Assembly (NCBI RefSeq): GCF_042648965.1
Contig: NZ_JBHRYJ010000001.1
Coordinates: 620,001 to 684,000 of the forward strand
Length of the DNA stretch: 64,000 nucleotides
Source of the DNA: Ferrovibrio xuzhouensis
Lineage (GTDB): Bacteria > Pseudomonadota > Alphaproteobacteria > Ferrovibrionales > Ferrovibrionaceae
Reading direction: 5' to 3'
In this document: in pieces, positions 1 to 7,951 of the stretch
Position numbering within the stretch: position 1 is the stretch's first letter
Layout: every line of letters starts with the position of its first letter
The notes under the pieces: generated by a model
Told to the model about the DNA's origin: nothing
Seen by the model: the letters and a program-made list of their open reading frames with translations, nothing else
Database searches by the model: none
Position numbers and translations under genes: made by a program

Positions 1-398
1 CGTCGGATAATGCCGGTCAGTGTTGTCGCTGCCGCAACAGTATTGGAGATCGTGCCATATTTGCGCACGTTGGTGTGCAGCAGGTCCAACCGCCGGTCAT
101 CTTCATCAGTATCGACGATGAGTTCGTAATCGATTGAAACCATCTTCGGCGGCGCATCCTGACGCACGCCATGCAGTTTCACCTCGACGCCGCGGAAGTC
201 GAACTTGATCATGGGGGCTACCCGTTCGATACCCTTGATCATGCAGGCGGCAATGGCAGCCAGGAAAAGTTCCGCAGGATTGAAGGCATCGATACGGCCT
301 GACACATCGGTGTCCAGGACTATCTCGGCTTCCTTCGTGCGAGCGAGGCTGCCATGTGCGTCCACCCTCCGGGCGTTGACCCTGTATTCCAGCATCAT
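1..398 (-). CDS. OsmC family protein (3' end beyond window)
   Basis: This is an OsmC/YhfA-type protein whose C-terminus lies outside the window. The family includes thiol peroxidases that reduce organic hydroperoxides in the cytoplasm. The motif FNPAELFLAAIAACM carries the first conserved cysteine. Where peroxidase-type members have CPISNT, this protein reads KYGTISNT, so the second cysteine is absent and peroxidase activity is doubtful. Two adjacent ATGs (398 and 395) are possible starts. The ATG at 398 overlaps the stop of the upstream metallo-beta-lactamase gene as ATGA, which suggests translational coupling. It is the last visible gene of the arsR-led operon. Confidence 0.85.
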   Translation of the reverse strand, partial: MMLEYRVNARRVDAHGSLARTKEAEIVLDTDVSGRIDAFNPAELFLAAIAACMIKGIERVAPMIKFDFRGVEVKLHGVRQDAPPKMVSIDYELIVDTDEDDRRLDLLHTNVRKYGTISNTVAAATTLTGIIR

Positions 399-1351
399 TC
401 CAGCTCCATTTCCTGATACACGGCCTGGGCATTGCGGCGCGACAGTTCATCGAATACCGCAAGATGCCTATATCCCGATTGATCGAGATCAGCCGCGGAT
501 GCCAGATCCGCGCCGGATTCAAGGAGTCGCCCTATGCCGTTTCGCAGATCGTGGATGTAATCATAGGTTTCCCGCTTCGCCTTCTGCAGCGGCCCCGGCC
601 AGCCGTGACCGGGCACGATCACCACTGGATGCAACGCCTCGATGGCCTCGAATGCGGATAGCCAGGCCCTGCTGGATGATTGCGGGCCGATGCCGAGAAG
701 CCGGTCCATGAACACGATGTCGCCTGCAAAAGCGATCCCTTGTTCCGGCAGCCAGATGAAGGAATCCCCCGGAGTATGTGCCTGCCCAGGATGACGAATC
801 TCGATCTTGATGCCGCCGGCCTGCAACTCGAGGCGCTCTTCGAAACGGCGCTCGGCAAATGCAAGCTGCGTCCCATCCATTGCCGTCGCGCCGATCAGCG
901 CGGTCATGCCCTGCAACTGTTGGGCAGCTCTGGATTCCTGGTCCGCAACTGCCGCAGACGCGGCGATGATGCGCGCGCCGCGTGACCGGAAATAGTCGTT
1001 ACCGAACCAGCGGTGATCCTGCCCGCCGCTGTTGATGACCGTCCGAATGGGCTTGTCGGTCAGTCTCCTCACGGCCGCCTCGATCGCGACCGCACCCTTG
1101 GCACTCCCTCCGGAATCGATCAGGACCACCCCATCGGCGGTGATGATAACCCCGAAGGTCGCATTGTTACCCAGATTGGATGCAGACCTCTGTTCCAGCG
1201 GGCCGACGAGAGCATAGACATTCTCTGCAACCCGGACGGCCTCCAGAGCCCGCGCCGGGCCAGACGCGACCAGAAGGCCGGTCAAGACCGCAAAAACTGT
1301 GGCGCCAGCTCGAGACAATGCCAAAAACCGCGCCTTCAGGCGGCCAGCCAT
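395..1351 (-). CDS. Exported MBL-fold protein with degenerate metal site
   Basis: This 318-residue protein has a metallo-beta-lactamase fold. Residues 1-36 look like a signal peptide (basic start, hydrophobic stretch 16-30, ALA-like cleavage region), so the mature protein is probably periplasmic. The usual HxHxDH metal motif is replaced by SGGQDH at 108-113, losing the first two histidines. Later ligands remain: H192 in AHTPGD, D211 in AGD and H249 in PGHG. I recall the GGQDHRW variant from SoxH-like or quinoprotein-relay MBL proteins, so a mononuclear or altered site is likely. The start at 1351 was chosen because the upstream in-frame extension lacks protein-like character. It overlaps the preceding mini-thioredoxin by 16 bp. 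Confidence 0.82.
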   Translation of the reverse strand: MAGRLKARFLALSRAGATVFAVLTGLLVASGPARALEAVRVAENVYALVGPLEQRSASNLGNNATFGVIITADGVVLIDSGGSAKGAVAIEAAVRRLTDKPIRTVINSGGQDHRWFGNDYFRSRGARIIAASAAVADQESRAAQQLQGMTALIGATAMDGTQLAFAERRFEERLELQAGGIKIEIRHPGQAHTPGDSFIWLPEQGIAFAGDIVFMDRLLGIGPQSSSRAWLSAFEAIEALHPVVIVPGHGWPGPLQKAKRETYDYIHDLRNGIGRLLESGADLASAADLDQSGYRHLAVFDELSRRNAQAVYQEMELE

Positions 1352-1572
1352 CTGGACAGATCTTCCGGCTTGGGCAGGCCCCCCGCATGAACAACACGAC
1401 CGTCGATCACGATGCCCGGCGTCGAGGCAATGCCAAAACCGGCAATTGCGGCATAGTCGGTGACTTTCTCCACTGCGACCTCGATGCCGAGTTTCTGCGC
1501 CTCGGCCCTGACCATGTCCTCGGTCGCCTGGCAGCGTTTGCAGCCCGGACCCAACACTTTCACCTGTTTCAT
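1336..1572 (-). CDS. Mini-thioredoxin (redox-active disulfide protein)
   Basis: This 78-residue cytoplasmic protein is a thioredoxin-like redox-active disulfide protein. The active site CKRC is at 11-14, and the cis-proline loop ASTPGIVIDG follows. Its length matches the small thioredoxin family often found beside ArsP/DUF318 permeases. It starts 12 bp after the permease stop and overlaps the MBL gene downstream, so it belongs to the same transcript. A role in reducing a thiol on the permease or its substrate is inferred from context only. Confidence 0.88.
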   Translation of the reverse strand: MKQVKVLGPGCKRCQATEDMVRAEAQKLGIEVAVEKVTDYAAIAGFGIASTPGIVIDGRVVHAGGLPKPEDLSRWLAA

Positions 1573-1584
1573 GTCTCAATCCTT

Positions 1585-2649
1585 TCAGCTGAACAGCAGA
1601 TTGAAGAGGAATCCGACGGCCAGAATTCCGGCTCCGACGACGCCGATGAAAACGGCGATCAGTTTCACGCTCAGGACCTTGCGCAGGATGATCATTTCCG
1701 GCAGCGACAAGGCGATGACCGACATCATGAAGGCCAGCACCGTGCCCAGCGCAGCACCCTTGCCGAGCAGGGCTTCAACCACCGGAATGATCCCGGCCGC
1801 GTTGGAATACATCGGAATCCCGAGGAGCACGGCAGCGGGCACCGACCACCAGGCATCGCGCCCCATGATCGTTGCCAGCAGATCGGCCGGTACATAGCCG
1901 TGGATAAAGGCACCTGCCGCAATACCGGCAATGATCCACAGCCACACCTTGCCGACGATATCCTGCACCGCCTCGATTCCGGCCTTGATGCGGTCAACCA
2001 GCGATAGCTGATCGACCGGCAGTTCGACCGCTCCAGCCCGAACATCGCGTACCCAGCCTTCCAGCCAGGATTCAAGACGCAGCCGCCCGATCACCCAACC
2101 CGCACTCATGGCCACTGCAAGGCCGAATGCGAGATAGGTCAAAGCTACCTTCCACCCCAGCAGGGCGAACAACAGGCCGAGCGCCACTTCGTTGATCATT
2201 GGAGCGGCAATCAGGAACGAAAACGTCACGCCAAGCGGCACACCTGCCGAAACAAACCCGACGAACAGCGGGACGGCTGAGCAGGAACAGAAGGGCGTGA
2301 AGATGCCGAGCCCGGCAGCCGCTATATTGCCGATGCCCTCCCTGCGCCCGGCGAGCAATGCCCGGGTGCGTTCGGGCGAGAAGAAACTGCGCACGACCCC
2401 CATGGCAAAAACGACAAGGGTCAGCAGCATCAGGACCTTGGGCGTGTCGTAGACGAAGAATTTGATTGCCTCTTCCAGATGGCTGCCGCGTTCCAGCGGC
2501 AACTGGGCCACGGCCCATTCCGAGAAAGGCAATAACTGTCCGTAGACGGCGAACCAGAGCGCGACCGCTGCGGCGACCCCCGCCAGCCACAGGACAGGCT
2601 GCGGCCCCGCAGGTGGCTTGCGCGAGATCAATGACGCATCGGCGCTCAT
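1585..2649 (-). CDS. arsP: ArsP/DUF318-type permease
   Basis: This is a 354-residue polytopic inner-membrane permease of the ArsP_1 (DUF318) family. Known members export trivalent organoarsenicals. The family motif TPFCSCSAVP is at about 118-127 with cysteines 121 and 123, and IAAPMINEVALG follows. About eight to ten hydrophobic segments are visible, with a central basic loop near 90-105. The ATG at 2649 overlaps the arsR stop as ATGA. The neighbouring ArsR has an arsenic-type cysteine pair, which supports an arsenic role. Other DUF318 proteins have different or unknown substrates, so the substrate is inferred. Confidence 0.85.
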   Translation of the reverse strand: MSADASLISRKPPAGPQPVLWLAGVAAAVALWFAVYGQLLPFSEWAVAQLPLERGSHLEEAIKFFVYDTPKVLMLLTLVVFAMGVVRSFFSPERTRALLAGRREGIGNIAAAGLGIFTPFCSCSAVPLFVGFVSAGVPLGVTFSFLIAAPMINEVALGLLFALLGWKVALTYLAFGLAVAMSAGWVIGRLRLESWLEGWVRDVRAGAVELPVDQLSLVDRIKAGIEAVQDIVGKVWLWIIAGIAAGAFIHGYVPADLLATIMGRDAWWSVPAAVLLGIPMYSNAAGIIPVVEALLGKGAALGTVLAFMMSVIALSLPEMIILRKVLSVKLIAVFIGVVGAGILAVGFLFNLLFS

Positions 2650-2945
2650 GCCGCATTCCTTTCCTCATTCGCTGCGAGGCTAGCCATCGCCGCATCCACG
2701 ATGGCGGCCAGATGGTTCGCCAATGCGGGATTGCGGCGGTAGCGGACCCACTGGGCATCGCGACGGTCCACCACCAGGCCGGCCTGTTTCAGGGCAGCCA
2801 TATGGCGGGACATGCGGGACTGGGTCGCCCCCAGTTCGCGCATGAGTTCGCAGACGCAATGCTCACGGCCATCCCAGAGCAGCCGGACGGCGGCCAGGCG
2901 GGTCGGTTCGGCGAGGGCGGACAGAATATCAATTTCGCGGTTCAT
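2646..2945 (-). CDS. arsR: ArsR family metalloregulator
   Basis: This 99-residue winged-helix repressor begins the operon. The sensing motif EHCVCEL (C30 and C32) resembles the ELCVCDL As(III) site of classical ArsR proteins. The helix-turn-helix with TQSRMSRHMAALKQAGLV spans about 33-58. Proteins of this type bind their own promoter and release DNA on binding As(III) or Sb(III). The start at 2945 is the first in-frame ATG. It has no Shine-Dalgarno sequence and lies only five bases after a good -10 box, so the message may be leaderless. Confidence 0.92.
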   Translation of the reverse strand: MNREIDILSALAEPTRLAAVRLLWDGREHCVCELMRELGATQSRMSRHMAALKQAGLVVDRRDAQWVRYRRNPALANHLAAIVDAAMASLAANEERNAA

Positions 2946-2950
2946 GGTTG

Positions 2951-2979
2951 TTTATACTTCTATACGCATATGCGGTCAA
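2951..2979 (-). promoter_or_regulatory. arsR promoter with operator-like palindrome
   Basis: On the minus strand, TTGACC (2979-2974) and TATAAA (2956-2951) are separated by exactly 17 bp, giving a near-consensus sigma-70 promoter. The spacer contains the perfect 10-bp palindrome CGCATATGCG (2965-2974), a plausible ArsR operator. Transcription would begin at or next to the arsR ATG. Confidence 0.7.
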
Positions 2980-3264
2980 GCGCATTTATAGGCTGCCGTT
3001 TCCCTCTACCGTGGGCCCGGGCACGATCTGAAGCACCCGCAAGGGCATCACCGGCAAGCCGAGATACTATTGCATCCGCAAGTCTGGGCTCTCACGGATC
3101 AAGGCCTTATAGCAGCAGAACAGGACCATGGCGTAGGGCAGTCAAATCGGCTGCCCTACCCTTCCGGCACTCCCAATCTCCGCTCGAATACCCTGTCCGC
3201 CTGTAGCTAAGCTGTAGCTATGGCAAATCGTCGGCGAAGTGATTTTCTATAAGTCATTGAAAAT
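2980..3264. other. Intergenic stretch between tRNA-Arg and ars operon
   Basis: No convincing gene is visible here. It contains a 9-bp direct repeat CTGTAGCTA (3201-3209 and 3212-3220) and only very short open frames without ribosome-binding sites. It lies directly beyond the 3' end of a tRNA gene, a common integration point, but no integrase remnant can be recognised. Confidence 0.5.
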
Positions 3265-3341
<77 letters not shown>

Positions 3342-3439
3342 GCAGGTCCTGCGCGGACGCGGCGGACCATACTCGACCGTCCCGGCAGAGGCAAGACCGG
3401 GCAGCACGTCCCGCCCGCCCCCGGCGGAAGCCGCCCGGC

Positions 3440-4162
3440 TCAGCCGAGATCCTCGAACAGGTCGGCCAGGACGGCGGCTGGATTGGCGAGGAAGCGGCGG
3501 GTCACCCGGTAATGCTCGGTCTCCGCCACGGTGACCGGGCGAATCGTGCCGCCGTCGAGCGACAGCAGGGCAGCATCGGGCAGGCACATCAGGATCGGCG
3601 AATGGGTGGCGATGATCGCCTGCACCTGCCGGCTCAGCTGCCATTCGCGCAGGATGCGCAGGAAGGCGAGCTGGCGCTGCGGTGACAGCGCCACTTCCGG
3701 CTCGTCGAGGATGTAGATGGCGCGCTCGCGGGCATGCAGGCGGTCGAGAAACGTATCGAGGAAAGCCTCGCCATGGCTGCGCCGGTGCAGGTCGCCGACG
3801 CCGTCATGCTGTTCGAGGTAGCTGGCAAAATTGAAGAAGCTTTCGGCGCGGAAGAAAAAGCCGCGACTGACCCGCGGCAGCCACGACAGGCGCAAAGCCT
3901 TGGCCAGGGCGTTCCCTGTATCGGGGCCTCCTGTCCTGTGGTCCTGGCTGCCGCCCTGCGCCGAAAAGCCGGCCGCCTGGGCAATTGCCTCGATCAGGGT
4001 CGATTTGCCGGTGCCATTCTCGCCAACCAGGATGGTGACGGCAGCATCGAAGCCCAATTCGAAATCTGCGGTGAGATACGACACCGTGTTGAACGGAAAC
4101 GCCTTGACGTCGACCTTCTGCGGATCGAGCCGTATCTGTTTCAGGAAAGGCGCGGTGATCAT
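3440..4162 (-). CDS. AAA/ABC-type ATPase (predicted ATPase, COG3910-like)
   Basis: This 240-residue protein is a stand-alone SMC/ABC-like ATPase. Walker A GENGTGKST is at 47-55, Walker B IYILDEPE at 149-156 and the H-loop ATHSP at 185-189. A degenerate signature SHGEAFL lies near 129-135. There are no membrane segments. Such short ATPases are widespread and mostly uncharacterised; some act in toxin-antitoxin or nuclease systems, but no nuclease domain is present here. It starts one base after the stop of the upstream unknown gene and is the last gene of a three-gene operon. Its role is unknown. Confidence 0.82.
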   Translation of the reverse strand: MITAPFLKQIRLDPQKVDVKAFPFNTVSYLTADFELGFDAAVTILVGENGTGKSTLIEAIAQAAGFSAQGGSQDHRTGGPDTGNALAKALRLSWLPRVSRGFFFRAESFFNFASYLEQHDGVGDLHRRSHGEAFLDTFLDRLHARERAIYILDEPEVALSPQRQLAFLRILREWQLSRQVQAIIATHSPILMCLPDAALLSLDGGTIRPVTVAETEHYRVTRRFLANPAAVLADLFEDLG

Positions 4163-4163
4163 G

Positions 4164-4736
4164 TCATCCGACCGGTGCGATCAGGTCGAGCGGGCGTCCG
4201 TCGTCATGGGACAGAGCAGCGTCATCGGCCAGCAGCAGGCGCCGCAGCAGCATGAAGGCCAGCTCGTAAGCCTGCTCCGGCCATTCCGACCGGGACGGGG
4301 CGAGGCTTTGATACAGCGAGCAGGAGACCGGACATGCGAAGCCGATCGGGTCCGGCACCGGCGGGCCGACGCCCGCCTCGAACCGCACGCGGCGGCCATC
4401 GGCATGGCTGATCCAGCCGGCAAAGGACACCGCCGGGAACAGGCTGTGGCCCGCTGCATCGGCGAGTGGAGGAATGAAGGCGAGCTCCTGTCCCCGCCCG
4501 TCGACCAAGGCAAGATGCCGATAGAGGAGGTCATGGCGAATGAAGGCCACCGACTGGTGATAGACCCATTCCGGAATGGTGCCGTACAGCATGCCACCGC
4601 CGGAGGACGCCGTGCTGGCGAAGTCGCACTGGTATTGCCCGTCGCCGCGCCGGACCACGCCACTCACCTCGCCGTGAAACGACTGCTGCGTTCCCTCGGC
4701 CGACCGGACAAAGCCATCGATCGCAAATGCCTTCAT
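4164..4736 (-). CDS. Hypothetical protein
   Basis: I do not recognise this 190-residue protein. It has no signal peptide or membrane segment and looks soluble. It is rich in Gly, Ala and aromatic residues, with patches such as GTIPEWVYHQS and FAGWISHADGRR that suggest a beta-rich fold. The start MKAFAIDGFV at 4736 was chosen because the peptide-like character begins there and the ATG lies 2 bp after the preceding stop. It sits between a peptidoglycan-binding protein and an ATPase, all tightly packed, so a shared function is likely but undefined. Confidence 0.65.
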   Translation of the reverse strand: MKAFAIDGFVRSAEGTQQSFHGEVSGVVRRGDGQYQCDFASTASSGGGMLYGTIPEWVYHQSVAFIRHDLLYRHLALVDGRGQELAFIPPLADAAGHSLFPAVSFAGWISHADGRRVRFEAGVGPPVPDPIGFACPVSCSLYQSLAPSRSEWPEQAYELAFMLLRRLLLADDAALSHDDGRPLDLIAPVG

Positions 4737-4738
4737 GA

Positions 4739-5242
4739 TCAGCCCACGTAGAGATCGGGATAAGGATAGCCGTTGTGGCGGCAGTTCGCGTAGCGCTGCA
4801 TCGAGGAGGAATAGCATTTGGCGCGCGCCATGGCATTCGGAAGCGTGCCACATTTCATCTCGTCGAGGAATCGCTGCTGCTCGCAGTCCCTGAGCGCATG
4901 CTGTTCCTCGTCATTGGCCGGCGGCTCGTCGTCGTTGGCCGGCGGCTCTTCCGTCCTCAGGGCCGCGTTCACCGCCCGCTCCGTTACGCCACCGGGCCGG
5001 ATCAGCCCGTCGGCCTTCAGGTTGTTGGCGCGCTGGAAACTGCGGATGCCATTGAACAGGGCGCTGTCCACCCAGGCGCCGGGGGCCGATCCATCGGCGG
5101 TCCGGTAATAGCCGAGACGGCCGAGGGCCTGCTTGGCATCGAGGATGTCTTCCGGCTCGACGACATGGTCAGGGCCGAGCGGGGCTCGCAGGGCAAGGGC
5201 GCGGGGGGCAAGGGCGCGGGGGGCGTTTGCGGGGGCAGTCAT
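4739..5242 (-). CDS. Peptidoglycan-binding domain protein
   Basis: This 167-residue protein carries one PG_binding_1-like repeat at about 25-85, seen in DILDAKQALGRLGYY, FNGIRSFQRANNL and ADGLIRPGGVTERAVNAAL. An acidic proline linker with the tandem unit PPANDDE/PPANDEE follows, then a Cys-containing tail (about 115-167). The extreme N-terminus repeats APRALA. No classical signal peptide is visible, which is odd for a wall-binding module. The chosen ATG at 5242 has AAAGGAG eight bases upstream; an ATG at 5263 with AGGAG is an equally good alternative and adds MCKGAAC. It heads the operon with the unknown protein and ATPase. Confidence 0.72.
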   Translation of the reverse strand: MTAPANAPRALAPRALALRAPLGPDHVVEPEDILDAKQALGRLGYYRTADGSAPGAWVDSALFNGIRSFQRANNLKADGLIRPGGVTERAVNAALRTEEPPANDDEPPANDEEQHALRDCEQQRFLDEMKCGTLPNAMARAKCYSSSMQRYANCRHNGYPYPDLYVG

Positions 5243-5544
5243 GCAGGCGGCTCCTTTGCACATGGCATGTCTCCTGGCTGTTTGGCGACAGCCGTGCACC
5301 AGGATGCAGGCCGCCGGACGCTGCCGGCGGACAGGCCGGCGCGGATGGAAAAGCGCGGAACTGACAGGGAGCGTTCTCCGCCACTGGGCCCCGGCTTCAT
5401 CCGGACCTGACGGTCGCTCATGTTTTATAGAGTACATAACGGGAACAATAAGTCAAGAAGAATTCCCGGAAAACTGGCGAATACAGGATTATTCGCGTGA
5501 CGGAGGATAATCAGGGCAGTGGAAACGGCGGCGTGGCCGCCGCC

Positions 5545-6306
5545 TTAGCCGCGGGCGGTGACCAGCCAGTCCCAGGGCTGGAGGGCGCCAGGCCGCGCCG
5601 CGCGCAGCGCTTTCGGCCGGCGGATGCCGTGGCAGGCCCAGGAATATTCGATCCGGCGCACCTGAATCCCGGCGAAGCCGAGCGCGGCCAGCTCGCGCTT
5701 CAGCTCGGCACCGGTGTAATGCTTGGTGGCAACGCCGTCGATGGTGACCTGCGCCGCGCCTTCGGCATCGCGGGTCACCCTGATGCTCGGCTCGGCACCC
5801 TGCAGCTGTTCCGCCCGCATCAGCAGCCGCGCCGAGCCCAGCGCCGGCACCACCAGGATCAGCCGGCCCTGGCGGCGCAGCAGGTCACGCGCCGATTGCA
5901 GCACGCCGCGCCACACCGCGCGGCGCGGATGGATCGCCGCATTGGCACAGAGCACGGCATCAAAAGCGCCGCGCCATTGCGGCGCGCTGCGGCTGGCGAC
6001 ATGCACCGAGACATTCTTCTGCGCCCTGGTCTTTTTGCGCGCCACGGCGACGCAGGCCGCCGACTGCTCGAAGCCATGCACTTCACCGAACAGCTTGCCC
6101 AGCAATGGTAGGTAGATGCCGATGCCGCAGCCGAAATCGGCCAGCGTGGCATCGGGATCGGCGGCGGCCCTGAGGGCTGCGGCGATCACGCCTTTGCGGT
6201 CGTTGTGAAACGACGAGAAGATTTCGTCTTCCCAGGTGGTGGCTGCGGCATCCCAGTAGCGACCCGACTGGCGGCCGGGCAGGGCCGATGCGACAGTGTT
6301 GTCCAT
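5545..6306 (-). CDS. Class I SAM-dependent methyltransferase
   Basis: This 253-residue cytoplasmic protein has a Rossmann methyltransferase core. Motif I LADFGCGIG lies at 55-63, an acidic residue ends strand 2 (GFEQSAA, about 78-84), and FDAVLCANAAIH is the motif IV region. The substrate cannot be told from sequence. The start at 6306 is preceded by GAGGAGGACA, a strong ribosome-binding site, and it excludes an Arg-rich upstream extension. It is transcribed alone, flanked by 302 bp upstream containing palindromic repeats and by the divergent-looking 5.4-kb gap downstream. Confidence 0.82.
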   Translation of the reverse strand: MDNTVASALPGRQSGRYWDAAATTWEDEIFSSFHNDRKGVIAAALRAAADPDATLADFGCGIGIYLPLLGKLFGEVHGFEQSAACVAVARKKTRAQKNVSVHVASRSAPQWRGAFDAVLCANAAIHPRRAVWRGVLQSARDLLRRQGRLILVVPALGSARLLMRAEQLQGAEPSIRVTRDAEGAAQVTIDGVATKHYTGAELKRELAALGFAGIQVRRIEYSWACHGIRRPKALRAARPGALQPWDWLVTARG

Positions 6307-6466
6307 CGCACTGTCCTCCTCGTTGCGCCGCCGCAAACGAATCGCGGCGAGCGATCTTCTGTCCCGCCACGAATCGTGGCGGCGGTGGACCATCACGCCG
6401 ATCAGACCCGGTTATGGTTAAGCGGGGGTTAAAATCACGACGTGCCGGCAATTGTCTTTCCGTGTC

Positions 6467-6544
6467 ATGGCCGGGCCCGCCCCGGCCATCCACGCCTTGC
6501 CACCGGACAAGACTGAAGGCGTGAAGCCCGGATTACGTCCGGGC
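6467..6544. repeat. Palindromic intergenic repeat pair
   Basis: Two hairpins lie in the gap between the methyltransferase and ABC genes. ATGGCCGGG (6467-6475) pairs with CCCGGCCAT (6481-6489), and GCCCGGA (6526-6532) pairs with TCCGGGC (6538-6544). The right end reads CGGGCATGACGA, a 12-base string that recurs at 10902-10913. This is the form of dispersed palindromic units common in alphaproteobacterial intergenic DNA. Confidence 0.6.
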
Positions 6545-6562
6545 ATGACGACCTGGAATACC

Positions 6563-7537
6563 CTACGCCGCCTTCCTGGAGGTCAGTTCGAGGAACAGGT
6601 CCTCGAGGTCGGCATCCTGGGTCGAGAGATCGGCGATCTCGAGCCCGGCGCCCTGGATGCGGGCCAGCACGGTCGAGAATGCGATCTGGCTCGGCCGGTA
6701 ATGCAGCCGCAGGCGACGGGGGCCGAGCAGTTCGGCGCCGAGATCGGCAAGCACCGGCGGCACGGCGGCGAGATCGGCGCCCAGCGTCAGGATCACATCC
6801 TTGCGGTCGAGCCGCGACAGCAGGGCCGGCGTCGAATCCATCGCCGCGATCTCGCCGTGGTTGACGATGGCGATATGGTCGCACAGCGCCTCGGCCTCTT
6901 CGAGGTAATGGGTGGTCAGCACCACGGTGGTGCCGGCCCGGTTCAGCTGGCGCACATAGGCCCAGAGCTGCTGGCGCAGTTCGACGTCGACGCCGGCGGT
7001 GGGTTCATCCAGCACCAGCACCGGCGGCGCATGCACCAGCGCCTTGGCCACCAGCATGCGCCGGCGCATGCCGCCGGACAGCGTGCGGGCATAGGAATTC
7101 GCCTTGTCGCTGAGGCCGACCGCGGCCAGGATCTCGTCGGTGCGGCGCTCGGACCTCGGCACGCCGTAGAGGCCGGCCTGGAATTCCAGCGCCTCGCGCG
7201 GCGTGAAGAAGGGATCGATGTTCAGTTCCTGCGGCACCACGCCGATGGCGCCGCGCGCCTGGCGGGTCTGGCCGTCGATGTCGAAGCCCCAGATCGCTGC
7301 CGTGCCCCCGGTCTTGCGCACCAGGCCGGCGAGGATGTTGATCAGGGTCGACTTGCCGGCGCCGTTGGGCCCGAGCAGGCCGAAAAAGCTGCCGCGCGGC
7401 ACCGCGAGGTTGATGCCCTTCAGCGCCGTCTTGGCCGTCGGCCCGGCGCCATAGACCTTGACCAGGTCGCGCACGGCAATCGCCGGCGGGGCGGCCCGGG
7501 CGGCAGCGGCGGGAATCGCATGGATATTGTCCGGCAT
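6563..7537 (-). CDS. ABC transporter ATP-binding protein (ABC-2 type)
   Basis: This 324-residue ATPase has Walker A GPNGAGKST at 56-64, signature LSGGM at 153-157, Walker B VLVLDEPT at 173-180 and the H-loop VLTTHYLEEAE shortly after. A C-terminal extension of about 90 residues resembles the DUF4162-like tail of YadG/NodI/CcmA-type exporters. No permease gene is adjacent, so its membrane partner must be encoded elsewhere. It is divergent from the zf-CHCC and polA genes. The substrate is unknown. Confidence 0.88.
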   Translation of the reverse strand: MPDNIHAIPAAAARAAPPAIAVRDLVKVYGAGPTAKTALKGINLAVPRGSFFGLLGPNGAGKSTLINILAGLVRKTGGTAAIWGFDIDGQTRQARGAIGVVPQELNIDPFFTPREALEFQAGLYGVPRSERRTDEILAAVGLSDKANSYARTLSGGMRRRMLVAKALVHAPPVLVLDEPTAGVDVELRQQLWAYVRQLNRAGTTVVLTTHYLEEAEALCDHIAIVNHGEIAAMDSTPALLSRLDRKDVILTLGADLAAVPPVLADLGAELLGPRRLRLHYRPSQIAFSTVLARIQGAGLEIADLSTQDADLEDLFLELTSRKAA

Positions 7538-7722
7538 CGGGCACGGGTCCGTGGTTGTCCCGGGGGCTGCTCCGGCCGGTTGCGGCGGGGCCCTGCGGGT
7601 TGCGAAAGACTGGCGAAACGGTGTCTGCTGGGGTAGGTATCACCCGGGGCCGACCCGGTCAAACCGGCGCGGTTAAACCACCGGTCCCACTGGCAGATAT
7701 CGCCCTTTCGGAGAATGGCAAG

Positions 7723-7932
7723 ATGCAGCCCCAGAAAACCGCCCCCGCCCCCGGCCGTTCGCCTGTCGAGACCATCACGGTCGACAGCCCCGTGGTCGCC
7801 TGCGACGGCGGCGGCGGCGCGCTCGGCCATCCGCGCGTCTATCTCAACATGGGCGAGAAGCACGACATCGACTGCCCCTACTGCGGCCGGCTCTACGTGC
7901 TGAAGGCGGGCGCCGGCGGCCACGGCCACTGA
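7723..7932 (+). CDS. zf-CHCC zinc-finger protein
   Basis: This 69-residue protein has the zf-CHCC pattern: C27 in VACDG, H36 in LGHPRVYL and CPYCG at about 51-55. The same fold is in mitochondrial complex I subunit NDUFS6, and small bacterial homologues are typical of alphaproteobacteria. One zinc ion is expected. The start at 7723 gives a family-typical length and discards a low-complexity upstream extension. It lies 19 bp upstream of polA on the same strand and is probably cotranscribed. Confidence 0.85.
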   Translation: MQPQKTAPAPGRSPVETITVDSPVVACDGGGGALGHPRVYLNMGEKHDIDCPYCGRLYVLKAGAGGHGH

Positions 7933-7951
7933 GGCCGGGTTTCCCCTTGTA

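Noticed and set aside
3207..3257. Short minus-strand ORF MTYRKSLRRRFAIATA just beyond the tRNA 3' end, considered as an integrase remnant
   Set aside because: It has 16 codons, no ribosome-binding site and no integrase motif.
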